Both the position numbers and the translations under genes were made by a program. From a bacterium (GTDB lineage: Bacteria > Bacteroidota > Bacteroidia > Chitinophagales > Saprospiraceae): a stretch of 64,000 bases of DNA. Shown piece by piece: positions 1-9,497 of the stretch. The notes beneath the pieces are model-generated. The model did no database searches and was not told where the DNA came from. It saw only the letters and a list, made by a program, of their open reading frames with translations. Within the stretch, counting starts at the first letter, position 1. Every line of letters starts with the position of its first letter. The stretch lies in NCBI GenBank assembly GCA_024742755.1, contig JANSXW010000009.1:1-64000 (forward strand), in the 5' to 3' direction.

Positions 1-97
1 TCTATTTTATTCATCCAAAAAAGATAGTAAGATATGTAAAGGAAAAGAGAAGCTCTTGCCTATCTGCAGACGTTGCAAAAAGTACTAAAACTTTATA

Positions 98-3000
98 ATG
101 GCGAAACGTTTAGTTAAGATAGCTAAAGAATTAAATGTTGGAACCTCTACCATCGTAGAGCACCTTACTAACAATGGGTTCGAGATCGAGAACAAGCCTA
201 CCGCTAAGATCTCGGATGAAATGTATACTGAGCTCCTCAAGGAATTCCAGAAGTCTATCGCTATCAAAGAGAAAGCTGATCAGTTGGTGATTGGCAATCG
301 CCCCTCCGCAGAAGAACCTGAAAAGGGGGAACACAAAGTGCCGGAAAAGCCTGCTTTCAAGCCCAGGGAGGAAGTTAAAAAACCGGCTGCGAAAGTGCCG
401 CCTCCTGCTGAGAAGACGACGCCCGCCACAGAAAAGCCTGCTGCTCCAAAGCCTCCTGCGGCTCCTGATCAAGCCCCCTCCTCGCCTGAAACCAAAGCGA
501 AGCCCGAAGAGGAAAAAACTGAACCGCCTGTAGAAAGGAGAGCCGGGTTGAAAGTATTGGGCAAGATAGACCTCGATGCTTCCAATAAAGGCAGAAAACA
601 ATCAGCTGAGCAGCCCAAGGATCAAAAAACAGAAACGCCAAAAGCGGAACCTGAAAAAGCAGAAAAGGAAGAACCTGTAACGCCCAAACCTGAGGCACCA
701 GTTGCTAAGCAGGAGCCTGCTGAAGAAAAACCGGTTGCCCAAAAAGAAACTCCGGAACCTAAGGAAGCGCCTAAAGCTTCTGAAAAGGAGGAGCCCAAAA
801 CCGAAGCGCCCAAGCCTGAAGCTACGCCGGCTGCGAAAGGGGACGTGCCCTCCAAGCCGGATAAAGCCGATGACGCACCGGAACAGGCACCGGAACAGGA
901 ACAGGCAGCAAGCTCAGACGAAAAGTCCAAGCCAGCTGCGGCAGAAGCTTCAAAAAACGACAAGCAGGCAGGTGCTTCGGATAAAGCCACTGAAACCGGC
1001 GATGCAGCAGCTTCGCAGCCTAAAGGAGTGGTCAAAGCAGAAGCCCCTGAACTTCGCGGCCTGAAAATTCTGGGCAAAATCGATGTTGATAAAGTAGATC
1101 GGTCCAGCCGGAAGAAAAAGAAGAAAGACGAGCCAAAGAAAGAAGGGACCACCGGGGCTTCAAATGATGAGCCCCGCAAAAAACGCAGAAGAAAACGCAA
1201 AAAAGTGGCCGCCCCTTCTGATAGCGGATCAGGAAATTCCGGAACAGCCAAAGGCGGCCGCCGCAGCAATAATAAGCGGGGCCGTAGAAAAGAAGATGAG
1301 GTTAAGGAGGTTTCCCAAAAGGAAATTGAAGATAAAATCAAGGCTACCATGGCCCGGATATCCGGGGGCGGTAGTAAGCGCAAACGCCAAAAACTGCGCC
1401 GTGATAACCGTGAACGCCTCAGAGAGCGTCAGGAAGAGCGCGAGCAGGAAATGGAGAGCAAGTTTCTGGAAGTCACAGAGTTTATCTCTGTTCAGGAACT
1501 CGCCAATATGATGGACGTGGGGGTCACCGATGTCATCACCACTTGTATGAACCTGGGTGTGATCGTCTCCATCAATCAGCGCCTTGATGCAGAAATTATT
1601 GAGCTGGTCACCGAAGAGTTTGGCCACGAAGTGAAATTCATCAATGCCGGTGAAGAAGATGAGGAAGAAGAAGAAATCATCGACGATCCGGAAGACCTGG
1701 AGCCCCGCGCGCCAATCGTAACCGTTATGGGCCACGTTGACCACGGTAAAACATCGCTGCTTGACTATATCCGTCAGGAGAAGGTAGCAGATGATGAGGC
1801 CGGTGGCATCACACAGCACATCGGTGCTTACGAAGTGGTACTGGGTGATGAAGATGATATCACGAAAAAGATAACCTTCCTGGATACACCGGGTCACGAA
1901 GCCTTTACGGCCATGCGTGCCCGTGGTGCCAAGGTGACCGATATCGCGGTGATTATCATCGCTGCTGATGACAACATCATGCCTCAGACCAAGGAGGCCA
2001 TCAGCCACGCACAGGCGGCAGGCGTCCCTATGGTCTTCGCGATCAACAAGGTGGATAAGCCGGGGGCACAGCCAGACCGTATTAAGCAGGAGCTGGCTTC
2101 CATGGACTTTTTGGTGGAAGAATGGGGTGGCAAATACCAGTCCCAGGATATTTCTGCCAAGACAGGACAAGGCATTGATGAGCTATTGGAGAAGATTCTG
2201 CTTGAAGCAGAAATCCTGGAACTGCAAGCTAACCCTAACCGGGAAGCGATCGGTGCTGTTATCGAAGCTTCTTTGGATAAAGGGCGGGGCTACGTCACCA
2301 AGATATTGGTACAGACCGGTACGCTGGAAATTGGCGACCCTGTCGTTGCCGGCGAACATGCCGGTAAAGTAAAAGCCATGTTCAATGAGCGTGGCAAACG
2401 CGTAACCGAAGCCGGTCCTTCCAGTCCGGTCCTCGTACTCGGCCTGGGCGGAGCACCACAGGCAGGTGAGCGCTTCCGGGTGATGGAAACAGAACAGGAA
2501 GCACGTACCTTAGCGACCAAGCGGGCTCAAATATCCAGAGAACAGGCCAACCGGGCTACGAAGCGTATCAGCCTCGATGAGATCGGCCGCCGACTTGCAT
2601 TGGGTAACTTTAAGGAACTGAACCTGATTGTCAAGGGTGACGTGGATGGCTCTGTAGAGGCATTGTCCGACTCCCTGATCAAGCAGTCTATCGAATCGAT
2701 ACAGGTGAATGTGATCCACAAAGCCGTAGGCCAGATCATCGAATCTGATGTGCTGCTGGCTTCCGCTTCTGATGCGATTATCATTGGTTTCCAGGTTCGG
2801 CCATCTATGGGTGCCCGGAAGCTGGCTGAGCGGGAAGGTGTGGAAATCAATACCTACTCCATTATCTACGAAGCAATCGAGGAAGTCCGCGCCGCCATCG
2901 AAGGCATGCTTGAACCGACCAAAGAGGAGAATATCACTGCTCAGGTTGAGGTTCGCGAGACCTTCAAGATCAGCAAAGTGGGTACCGTTGCCGGCTGTTT

Positions 3001-3244
3001 CGTACAGGAAGGCAAGATCAACCGCAACTCGCTGATCCGTATCATCCGCGATGGCATTGTGATCTATCCGGTGAAAGAAGGTCAGACAGCCGAGCTTTCT
3101 TCCCTCAAGCGTTACAAGGATGACGTTCGGGAGGTGAAGTCGGGCATGGAGTGTGGTTTGTCGGTCAGAAACTACAATGACATTAAAGTAGGTGATATCA
3201 TTGAAGCCTACGAGATCGTAGAAATCAAGCAGACACTGGATTAA
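98..3244 (+). CDS. infB: Translation initiation factor IF-2
   Basis: 1048-aa ORF; N-terminal IF2_N-like helix, long charged linker, G-domain motifs ([30 protein letters not shown]). Confidence 0.98.
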   Translation: MAKRLVKIAKELNVGTSTIVEHLTNNGFEIENKPTAKISDEMYTELLKEFQKSIAIKEKADQLVIGNRPSAEEPEKGEHKVPEKPAFKPREEVKKPAAKVPPPAEKTTPATEKPAAPKPPAAPDQAPSSPETKAKPEEEKTEPPVERRAGLKVLGKIDLDASNKGRKQSAEQPKDQKTETPKAEPEKAEKEEPVTPKPEAPVAKQEPAEEKPVAQKETPEPKEAPKASEKEEPKTEAPKPEATPAAKGDVPSKPDKADDAPEQAPEQEQAASSDEKSKPAAAEASKNDKQAGASDKATETGDAAASQPKGVVKAEAPELRGLKILGKIDVDKVDRSSRKKKKKDEPKKEGTTGASNDEPRKKRRRKRKKVAAPSDSGSGNSGTAKGGRRSNNKRGRRKEDEVKEVSQKEIEDKIKATMARISGGGSKRKRQKLRRDNRERLRERQEEREQEMESKFLEVTEFISVQELANMMDVGVTDVITTCMNLGVIVSINQRLDAEIIELVTEEFGHEVKFINAGEEDEEEEEIIDDPEDLEPRAPIVTVMGHVDHGKTSLLDYIRQEKVADDEAGGITQHIGAYEVVLGDEDDITKKITFLDTPGHEAFTAMRARGAKVTDIAVIIIAADDNIMPQTKEAISHAQAAGVPMVFAINKVDKPGAQPDRIKQELASMDFLVEEWGGKYQSQDISAKTGQGIDELLEKILLEAEILELQANPNREAIGAVIEASLDKGRGYVTKILVQTGTLEIGDPVVAGEHAGKVKAMFNERGKRVTEAGPSSPVLVLGLGGAPQAGERFRVMETEQEARTLATKRAQISREQANRATKRISLDEIGRRLALGNFKELNLIVKGDVDGSVEALSDSLIKQSIESIQVNVIHKAVGQIIESDVLLASASDAIIIGFQVRPSMGARKLAEREGVEINTYSIIYEAIEEVRAAIEGMLEPTKEENITAQVEVRETFKISKVGTVAGCFVQEGKINRNSLIRIIRDGIVIYPVKEGQTAELSSLKRYKDDVREVKSGMECGLSVRNYNDIKVGDIIEAYEIVEIKQTLD

Positions 3245-3463
3245 GACTATGTTGGGTATTCGCTTTTGGAGCGAATGTAGTCAAATTTTATTCTGAACAA
3301 GTCTTTGATCCCGACATTCATCGTCGGGGGCGGGATGAAGGAGCCTAGCCTAAGCTAAGCGACTGACCTGCCCGCCGTACAAGACTTTGGCAGGCGGGAG
3401 AGCAACGAAGTTCAGGATAAAATTTGGCAAATGCAGCCCAAAGGGTGAAATCCCAACATAGTC
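3245..3463. repeat. Large imperfect inverted-repeat (foldback) intergenic element
   Basis: GACTATGTTGGG (3245-3256) pairs with CCCAACATAGTC (3452-3463); CAAATTTTATTCTGAAC (3282-3298) pairs 16/17 with GTTCAGGATAAAATTTG (3410-3426); internal small hairpins. Confidence 0.75.
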
Positions 3464-3497
3464 TAAGTCCGGGATCTGAATGAATTAGCCCTAATAA

Positions 3498-3540
3498 GAA
3501 AGGCGCTTTCCGCAAATTTGCAGAAGGCGCCTTTCTTTTT
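3498..3540 (+). terminator. Rho-independent terminator
   Basis: GAAAGGCGC...GCGCCTTTC stem followed by TTTTT. Confidence 0.75.
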
Positions 3541-3564
3541 GGGTATCACAAAGTGCCTGGCTTG

Positions 3565-4080
3565 CTACTGTTCGATCATCATGTCACTGTAGGATACTTC
3601 GATGAGGTCTTCAGCCTTTATTTTGAAGAGGTCCAGGTAATACTGGCACTGCTCCCTGAGTTTCTCTTCTCCGATGTCACCTTCTCTGTCGATGGCTTCA
3701 ATTTCCACGAAGGAGCCCAGGTTTTCCACTTCATCCACATGGAATTTTACATTTTCGATAAAGTAAATGGACCGGCGTTTGGTCACTACCGCTAAAACCG
3801 GTAAAGCCTGCTGCAATACATCTTTCAGCTCGGCACCGCTTTCTGTTTTGTACAATGAGACATCAGAGCGCTTCGGGCCGGCTTGATTGTTACGGAAATA
3901 ATGGATTAACGCATTTTCAATATTGCCCTGCCGAAGTTTCAGGCGGCCCTTGTCCACCTTAAAATAAGTATCCGTTTGTTTGTCGGTGCCAAGAAACTCT
4001 GCCTGTTGAGCAGCGAGCAGCGCGTGTATCTCTGCCGGATTTTGAGAACGGGCTTTTATTTCTACATTAATTCTTTGCAT
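3565..4080 (-). CDS. CYTH-domain protein (class IV adenylate cyclase / triphosphatase-like)
   Basis: MQRINVEIKAR start, KxDTYF, KLRQG, charged strand pattern typical of CyaB/ThTPase tunnel fold. Confidence 0.8.
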   Translation of the reverse strand: MQRINVEIKARSQNPAEIHALLAAQQAEFLGTDKQTDTYFKVDKGRLKLRQGNIENALIHYFRNNQAGPKRSDVSLYKTESGAELKDVLQQALPVLAVVTKRRSIYFIENVKFHVDEVENLGSFVEIEAIDREGDIGEEKLREQCQYYLDLFKIKAEDLIEVSYSDMMIEQ

Positions 4081-6892
4081 GGGCTTTATGTCTTTTCGAT
4101 CTGATTAAACCGCCCAAAATTACAAATAGCCCCACTAGAAACAGGCATATCCACCACAGAAAATCATTGGAAGAAAGAGAAAGGGGAGACATGTCGCCCT
4201 GAACGACATAACCGGCCCAAAAAAAGGGATGGGCGGCACGGGCTGTTGCACTGTTTAGGTAATCTAGCTTGGCATTCCGCAGGGCTTCATCCTTGGGTGC
4301 TCCGGCGTGCAGATATTTGTAAAAGCCTCCCATGAGGTTAGCGGAAGCCTGGTCACTCACGCGCCACATAGTGGTAATGAGGCTTTGGGCCCCTGCTCTG
4401 GAGAAAGCCTGAGAAAGGCTGATCACGCCTTCGCCTTTGGATAGCTCGCCAAGCCCTGTTTCGCAGGCACTCAGGACAACCATGTCAGCCGTGAGGTCCA
4501 TCAGGTAGAGCTCACGGGCGTACAATCGGTGGTTCGCCGTGGTATCTTCAGGCGCTTCAGTGAAGCAGAGGTAAGAGTACTCTCCTTTTTTGTCATTGGC
4601 TTTGGCATGTGTGGCTAAGTGCAGAACCTGATACCGGCTTGCGTTTTCCAGAAAAGCGGTTTTGGTTGCGGCTTGTGCTTCAAAACTTTTGACAGGAAAG
4701 AACCCGGATATCTGACGGACTTCTTTTTTGTTGGCAAGCAGCGGGCCAAACTCCCGCCTGCGATTGGCTATGGTCTCAGGTTGAATGGGGCTTTCGCTAA
4801 AGGAGGGCGCAAACCCTAAAACGGAGCCCTTCTGAGCTTTTTTGCTACGGGGCTTTTGAATGAAATCATAGGGAGAGTAGGCATAGCTGACCTGATGATC
4901 CTGAATCAGGTAGGGGTACGCCTGAAAAGGTGTGGCAGCTTCCGGTTTTTCCCTGAGCAGCACATCAAACGGGAGATAGGCTACACAGTTGTCCGGGACT
5001 ACCAATAACCGGTGTGGAAGCAGGCTGTCTACCGGCTGCAACAGCTGTTGATACAGCCAGTGTGCGCTGTTGGTGTATTGCTCCACCAAGTCATCAGAAG
5101 GATGAAGTGCCCACTCGTAAAGCGCGTCCCGCATGGTATTGACTTGCTCCGCGAGCCCCTCCGGGATTTTTGTGTTGTACAATACGATATCCTCCCCATC
5201 CAGCAGAAAGAGAAAGATATACTGATAGCCAATAAAGTACTGTACCATCGCCCGCTTGTCTTTCCGTAGCTGGGCTTGTACCAGTCCGGGAGAGGGCGGC
5301 GCCGGGATATCCCACATCTGCTGCAGCCTGGGGAAGGCCTCCCGGAGGCTATCCAGAAACCTAAGGTATTCATTCCTGGCTTGCAGGGAGGAGTCGGCAA
5401 GGCTGGGGGCAGGGTTGCCCGTTTCCTGCTGTTCGTAAAGCCGGTTCTCCAAAGTGACATACCGCTTCCGCAAATCGTACCGGCGCTGCAGAAGTTCAGC
5501 CGGGAATACCTGCTCAGCAGCAGCATTCTGAGCCGCTTCCCGCACATGTATAGCCTTTCCGCGCCCGGCTACCTCAAAGGCTTCATTAAGGTATTGGGGG
5601 TCTTGCGTTTCCTCATGCAGTTTGTATCGCACATAAATAGCCTCCTCGTACATATAGTAAAACCGGTCGATGAAGTACCGGGAGGAGGTGGGGCTCAGGT
5701 TCTTGCTCATGTACTCCAGCAAGTCCAGATATTGTTCCTGATAGCCGTAGGAGGTGCGCAGGTTCTCAACAGTGCCGCCGTCAGCGTAGTGGAACTGCTC
5801 GTTTTGGGCCAGGAAGTAGAGCACGATGAGTAAACTTTGGAGCTCTGACTCATAGTGATCGTAAGGAAAAGGAGTATTAGGATTGAATTTTTGAAGTTCG
5901 AGTGCTTTTTTTAAGCACGTTTCGGCGTTCTTATACTCTTTAGACCAGGAGTATGCTGCACCCAACGTTGAATATGCTTTTATCTTTTGCGACAACTTTA
6001 TATTGGGAGACTTAAGCGCTTCATTATAATACTGAATCGTTTTCTGATATTGACCATCGTAATAGTAGATATTGGCTAACTTTATTAATGCCGAGAACTG
6101 GTTTGAGTGTGTGAAATGACCTGGAGCATTCTTGACCTCGGATAAAAAGTTTAAAAGTACGTTTGCAGCCTTGCTTCTTTTGTTTGTTCTTTCATAATAA
6201 CTCGCAAGATTAAATTTGTAAGTAGGGTAACACCTCCTTTCGTAGGAGGAACAGTATATTTTAGCGCTATCCAGCAGAGGCTTGGTTTCTGAAATTTGCC
6301 TGTTTTGCAGCCTTAGAACTGCAAGTGACGAAAACAAGTCTCCCCGTAACTCTTCTTCGTCAGGTAAGTCCTCGTTATTAAGTAGGTGAAAACAGTTATT
6401 GTATAGGTTCTCTGCCTTTTCTATTTTGCTAAGATCACGATATGCAATAGCGGTCCTCCACATGACAGTGAACTTATCTTCTAAATTGACCCACTCCGGG
6501 TGAGATCGGGTGATAGACAGGTATAGCTCTCCCAGCAGTACTGCTTCTGCTTCGGAACCCGAATAGATTGAGAGTACAAAATTGCTCCATACCAGTGGAA
6601 TAAGGAGCTGTTTTGGATATGATTTTTCTAATACGGAAAGTTGTGGCAAAAAAAATAGCTTAATATGCTCAATTGCATCTTCCTGTTTCTGCGCTTTTAT
6701 CAGACTTTTTATGTCAAGCCCATATTTCTCCAGGTTGTCCTTGTTCAAAGAGGTTCCGTAGGAGTATTTTTCTTTCAAGTCAGGAATTGGGGTTTGAGCA
6801 GCGAGTTGGAAAAAGCAGAAAGAAAAAAATACAATAAGAATCTTTTGGGCCTGAGAAGAGCTCATTGTTTTAGGTTTAAAGATGCACAGCAA
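4067..6892 (-). CDS. TPR repeat + CHAT domain protein, exported, C-terminal TM helix
   Basis: Signal peptide (IVFFSFCFFQLAAQ), TPR-like repeats, CHAT dyad motifs LHLATHAK and VVLSACETGLG, C-terminal hydrophobic helix. Confidence 0.9.
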   Translation of the reverse strand: MLCIFKPKTMSSSQAQKILIVFFSFCFFQLAAQTPIPDLKEKYSYGTSLNKDNLEKYGLDIKSLIKAQKQEDAIEHIKLFFLPQLSVLEKSYPKQLLIPLVWSNFVLSIYSGSEAEAVLLGELYLSITRSHPEWVNLEDKFTVMWRTAIAYRDLSKIEKAENLYNNCFHLLNNEDLPDEEELRGDLFSSLAVLRLQNRQISETKPLLDSAKIYCSSYERRCYPTYKFNLASYYERTNKRSKAANVLLNFLSEVKNAPGHFTHSNQFSALIKLANIYYYDGQYQKTIQYYNEALKSPNIKLSQKIKAYSTLGAAYSWSKEYKNAETCLKKALELQKFNPNTPFPYDHYESELQSLLIVLYFLAQNEQFHYADGGTVENLRTSYGYQEQYLDLLEYMSKNLSPTSSRYFIDRFYYMYEEAIYVRYKLHEETQDPQYLNEAFEVAGRGKAIHVREAAQNAAAEQVFPAELLQRRYDLRKRYVTLENRLYEQQETGNPAPSLADSSLQARNEYLRFLDSLREAFPRLQQMWDIPAPPSPGLVQAQLRKDKRAMVQYFIGYQYIFLFLLDGEDIVLYNTKIPEGLAEQVNTMRDALYEWALHPSDDLVEQYTNSAHWLYQQLLQPVDSLLPHRLLVVPDNCVAYLPFDVLLREKPEAATPFQAYPYLIQDHQVSYAYSPYDFIQKPRSKKAQKGSVLGFAPSFSESPIQPETIANRRREFGPLLANKKEVRQISGFFPVKSFEAQAATKTAFLENASRYQVLHLATHAKANDKKGEYSYLCFTEAPEDTTANHRLYARELYLMDLTADMVVLSACETGLGELSKGEGVISLSQAFSRAGAQSLITTMWRVSDQASANLMGGFYKYLHAGAPKDEALRNAKLDYLNSATARAAHPFFWAGYVVQGDMSPLSLSSNDFLWWICLFLVGLFVILGGLIRSKRHKAHAKN

Positions 6893-6942
6893 ATTGAATT
6901 CTTAGAAATAAAGGACCCTACAAAATAATATTAATCAGGGAT

Positions 6943-6979
6943 AAAAAAAAGACCCACAGCCCATGGGCTGCAGGTCTTT
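6943..6979 (-). terminator. Rho-independent terminator downstream of rpsA
   Basis: On - strand AAAGACCTGCAGCCCATGGGCTGTGGGTCTTTTTTT hairpin plus T tract. Confidence 0.75.
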
Positions 6980-7009
6980 ATCTGCTCAGGCAATGATGGC
7001 CGTTACGGC

Positions 7010-9073
7010 TTACTTGTCATCATCGCTCTTATTGTCGGTATCGTCATTGTCCTCAAGCTGATCCTTCAGCTGGCTGAACACGTCAAGATCCCCAAGTGTG
7101 GATTTCTCAACGGTAGACTGCTGCTTCTTAACAGCCTGACGAGTCTGCTTGCGCTCTTCCTGCTTCTCTTTGCGTACCTCATCCTTTGCCTCGCGGCGGA
7201 TATCGTCAAGATAGCGCAGGTGAGAAACCAGAATACGCTTGTCATCGCGGTTGAACTCAATCACCTTCACGGTCAGTGTTTCGTCTACCTCAGCAAGCTG
7301 TCCGTCTTCTTTACGGATATGCTTGATAGGGGCGAAAGCCTCCAGGCCGTATGGCATCTGCACGATAGCGCCCCGGTCGTCGCGGCGGACGATGGTGCCT
7401 TCGTGGTAAGAGCCTACCGGGAATACATTTTCGAAGGTATCCCATGGGTTCTCTTCCAGTTGCTTGTGGCCGAGTGACAATTTGCGGTTGTCCTTATCGA
7501 TTTCGAGGATCATAATGTCGATGTTCTCGCCCACTTTAGTGAACTCAGAAGGGTGAGAGAATCGCTTGGTCCAGGAAAGGTCAGAAATGTGGATCATACC
7601 ACCAATGCCTTCCTCAAGCTCGACAAACACACCATAAGGCGTGAGGTTTTTCACCTCTCCGGTGTGGCGGCTGCCTTCCGGGAAGTTGTTTTCAATCTCA
7701 CTCCATGGGTCCTTAGACAATTGCTTGATAGAAAGGGACATCTTGCGGTCTTCCCGGTCGATGGTCACAATCTTCGCATCGTACTCCTGATTGAGCTTGA
7801 AGTACTCCCGTGCGTTAATTGGCTGATTGCTCCAGCTTACCTCGGATACGTGGATCAGGCCTTCTACGCCAGGCTGAATCTCAAGGAATGCGCCGTAGTC
7901 TTCAATATTGACGATTTTGCCTTTCACGACAGAGCCTTCTTCAACTTCTGCAGAAAGCACTTCCCAAGGATGCGGCTGCAGCTGCTTCAGGCCCAGAGAA
8001 ATCCGCTTCTTGTTCTCGTCAAAGTCGAGTACCACCACGTTGATTTTCTGGTTGAGCGACAGTACCTCGCTTGGGTGGCTGATACGGCCCCAGGAAATAT
8101 CTGTGATGTACAGCAGGCCGTCTACGCCGCCAAGGTCGAGGAACGCACCGAAGTCGGTGATGTTCTTCACGAGGCCTTCGAGTACCTGTCCTTTTTCGAG
8201 GCTGGCAATGATGGCTTCACGCTGCTCGGCGAGATCGCTCTCGATGAGTGCTTTGTGAGAAACCACCGCGTTCTTGATTTGCTCGTTGATCTTAACCACT
8301 TTGAATTCCATGGTCTTGCCAACGTATGAATCGTAATCGATGATTGGCTTGATGTCAATCTGAGAACCAGGAAGGAAGGTTTCCAAACCACTGCAGTCCA
8401 CGATAAGACCACCTTTGGTTTTGCTGATGACGGTGCCTTTGATGACGGTGCCGTTCTCGTAGGAGTCTACGATGTTCTCCCATGCACGCAGCAGCTTAGC
8501 TTTGCGGCGGGAAAGAACGAGCTGTCCGCGGGCGTCTTCCTGCTGTTCAACGTATACGTCGATTTGGTCGCCGGGGGCGAGATCTGGCGTATCGCGGAAT
8601 TCAGAGGTAGGAACAAGGCCATCAGACTTAAAGCCGATGTCCAGTACCACATCACCATCGCTGATAGCGGTTACCTTTCCTTTAACGATTTCGTTTTCCA
8701 GGACGGAAGTCAGCGTTTCCTCATACTGGCTTGTCAGCTCTTTGCGCTGCGCTTCAGAATAAGCGAGGCCGGAACGGCGGTCAGCAGACCAGTCGAAGTC
8801 ATCGTGTGCAGTTTCTGCAACAACGGGCTCTTCCTCCTCTTCTTCTTCCTCTTCCTCCTCTTCTTCTTCGCTTTCGTCCTCAGCGTCTTCGTCCTCAGCT
8901 TCGGCTACAGGAGCAGCTTCTTCTGTAGTTTCTTCTGATTCTTCTTCAGCAGCAGGGGCTGTTTCTTCCTGCTTTTCTTCTTCTTTTTTTGCAGCGGGAG
9001 TGGTCTCCTCTTGCTGCTCAGCGGGCGCTTGCTCTTGCCCTTCTTCTTTTTCGAGATCTTTGTCGTCTAGCAT
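7010..9073 (-). CDS. rpsA: 30S ribosomal protein S1 with long acidic N-terminal extension
   Basis: Multiple S1 RNA-binding repeats (VKGKIVNIEDYGAFLEI, GLIHVSEVSW); poly-Glu N-terminus. Confidence 0.95.
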   Translation of the reverse strand: MLDDKDLEKEEGQEQAPAEQQEETTPAAKKEEEKQEETAPAAEEESEETTEEAAPVAEAEDEDAEDESEEEEEEEEEEEEEEPVVAETAHDDFDWSADRRSGLAYSEAQRKELTSQYEETLTSVLENEIVKGKVTAISDGDVVLDIGFKSDGLVPTSEFRDTPDLAPGDQIDVYVEQQEDARGQLVLSRRKAKLLRAWENIVDSYENGTVIKGTVISKTKGGLIVDCSGLETFLPGSQIDIKPIIDYDSYVGKTMEFKVVKINEQIKNAVVSHKALIESDLAEQREAIIASLEKGQVLEGLVKNITDFGAFLDLGGVDGLLYITDISWGRISHPSEVLSLNQKINVVVLDFDENKKRISLGLKQLQPHPWEVLSAEVEEGSVVKGKIVNIEDYGAFLEIQPGVEGLIHVSEVSWSNQPINAREYFKLNQEYDAKIVTIDREDRKMSLSIKQLSKDPWSEIENNFPEGSRHTGEVKNLTPYGVFVELEEGIGGMIHISDLSWTKRFSHPSEFTKVGENIDIMILEIDKDNRKLSLGHKQLEENPWDTFENVFPVGSYHEGTIVRRDDRGAIVQMPYGLEAFAPIKHIRKEDGQLAEVDETLTVKVIEFNRDDKRILVSHLRYLDDIRREAKDEVRKEKQEERKQTRQAVKKQQSTVEKSTLGDLDVFSQLKDQLEDNDDTDNKSDDDK

Positions 9074-9407
9074 TGAAAGAATGCTTTTGGTTAAAAAATA
9101 GGATGAATAACGAGGTGTTTACATCTTGTAAAGATTTACCACCCCCATAAAGCGGGGCAAAGGTACTGTAATAAATCAGGAAATGAAAATAAAAGGCGTT
9201 GTAAGTTAAGAACTTATGGAAGGTAGTTTGGGAGGGGAACAAACGCAGGCTTAATTTGTCCTGAAAGGGAGTTGACCATCATAAATGAGCCATTGTCTGA
9301 AAAGTGCGTACAAATTGCTTATTTTAGGCACTTCTGAAGTACAGCAACTAGTGCGACCAGACCGAATTATTTGATAGTACTTTCAGGCTCCAGCCTTATG
9401 TAGTGCC

Positions 9408-9425
9408 CCCCGATAACTATCGGGG
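9408..9425. repeat. 18-bp palindrome CCCCGATAACTATCGGGG
   Basis: Perfect 8-bp arms with 2-nt loop; related to the palindrome inside the second tRNA at 17299-17316. Confidence 0.7.
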
Positions 9426-9497
9426 TTTAACTGTCAAATATTTACGGCTCAATCCACTGGCATAACCAAAATGTAAAAAACCAGAGTACAAAAGATT

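Noticed and set aside
1229-2170. 313-aa - strand ORF
   Set aside because: Antisense to the infB G-domain.
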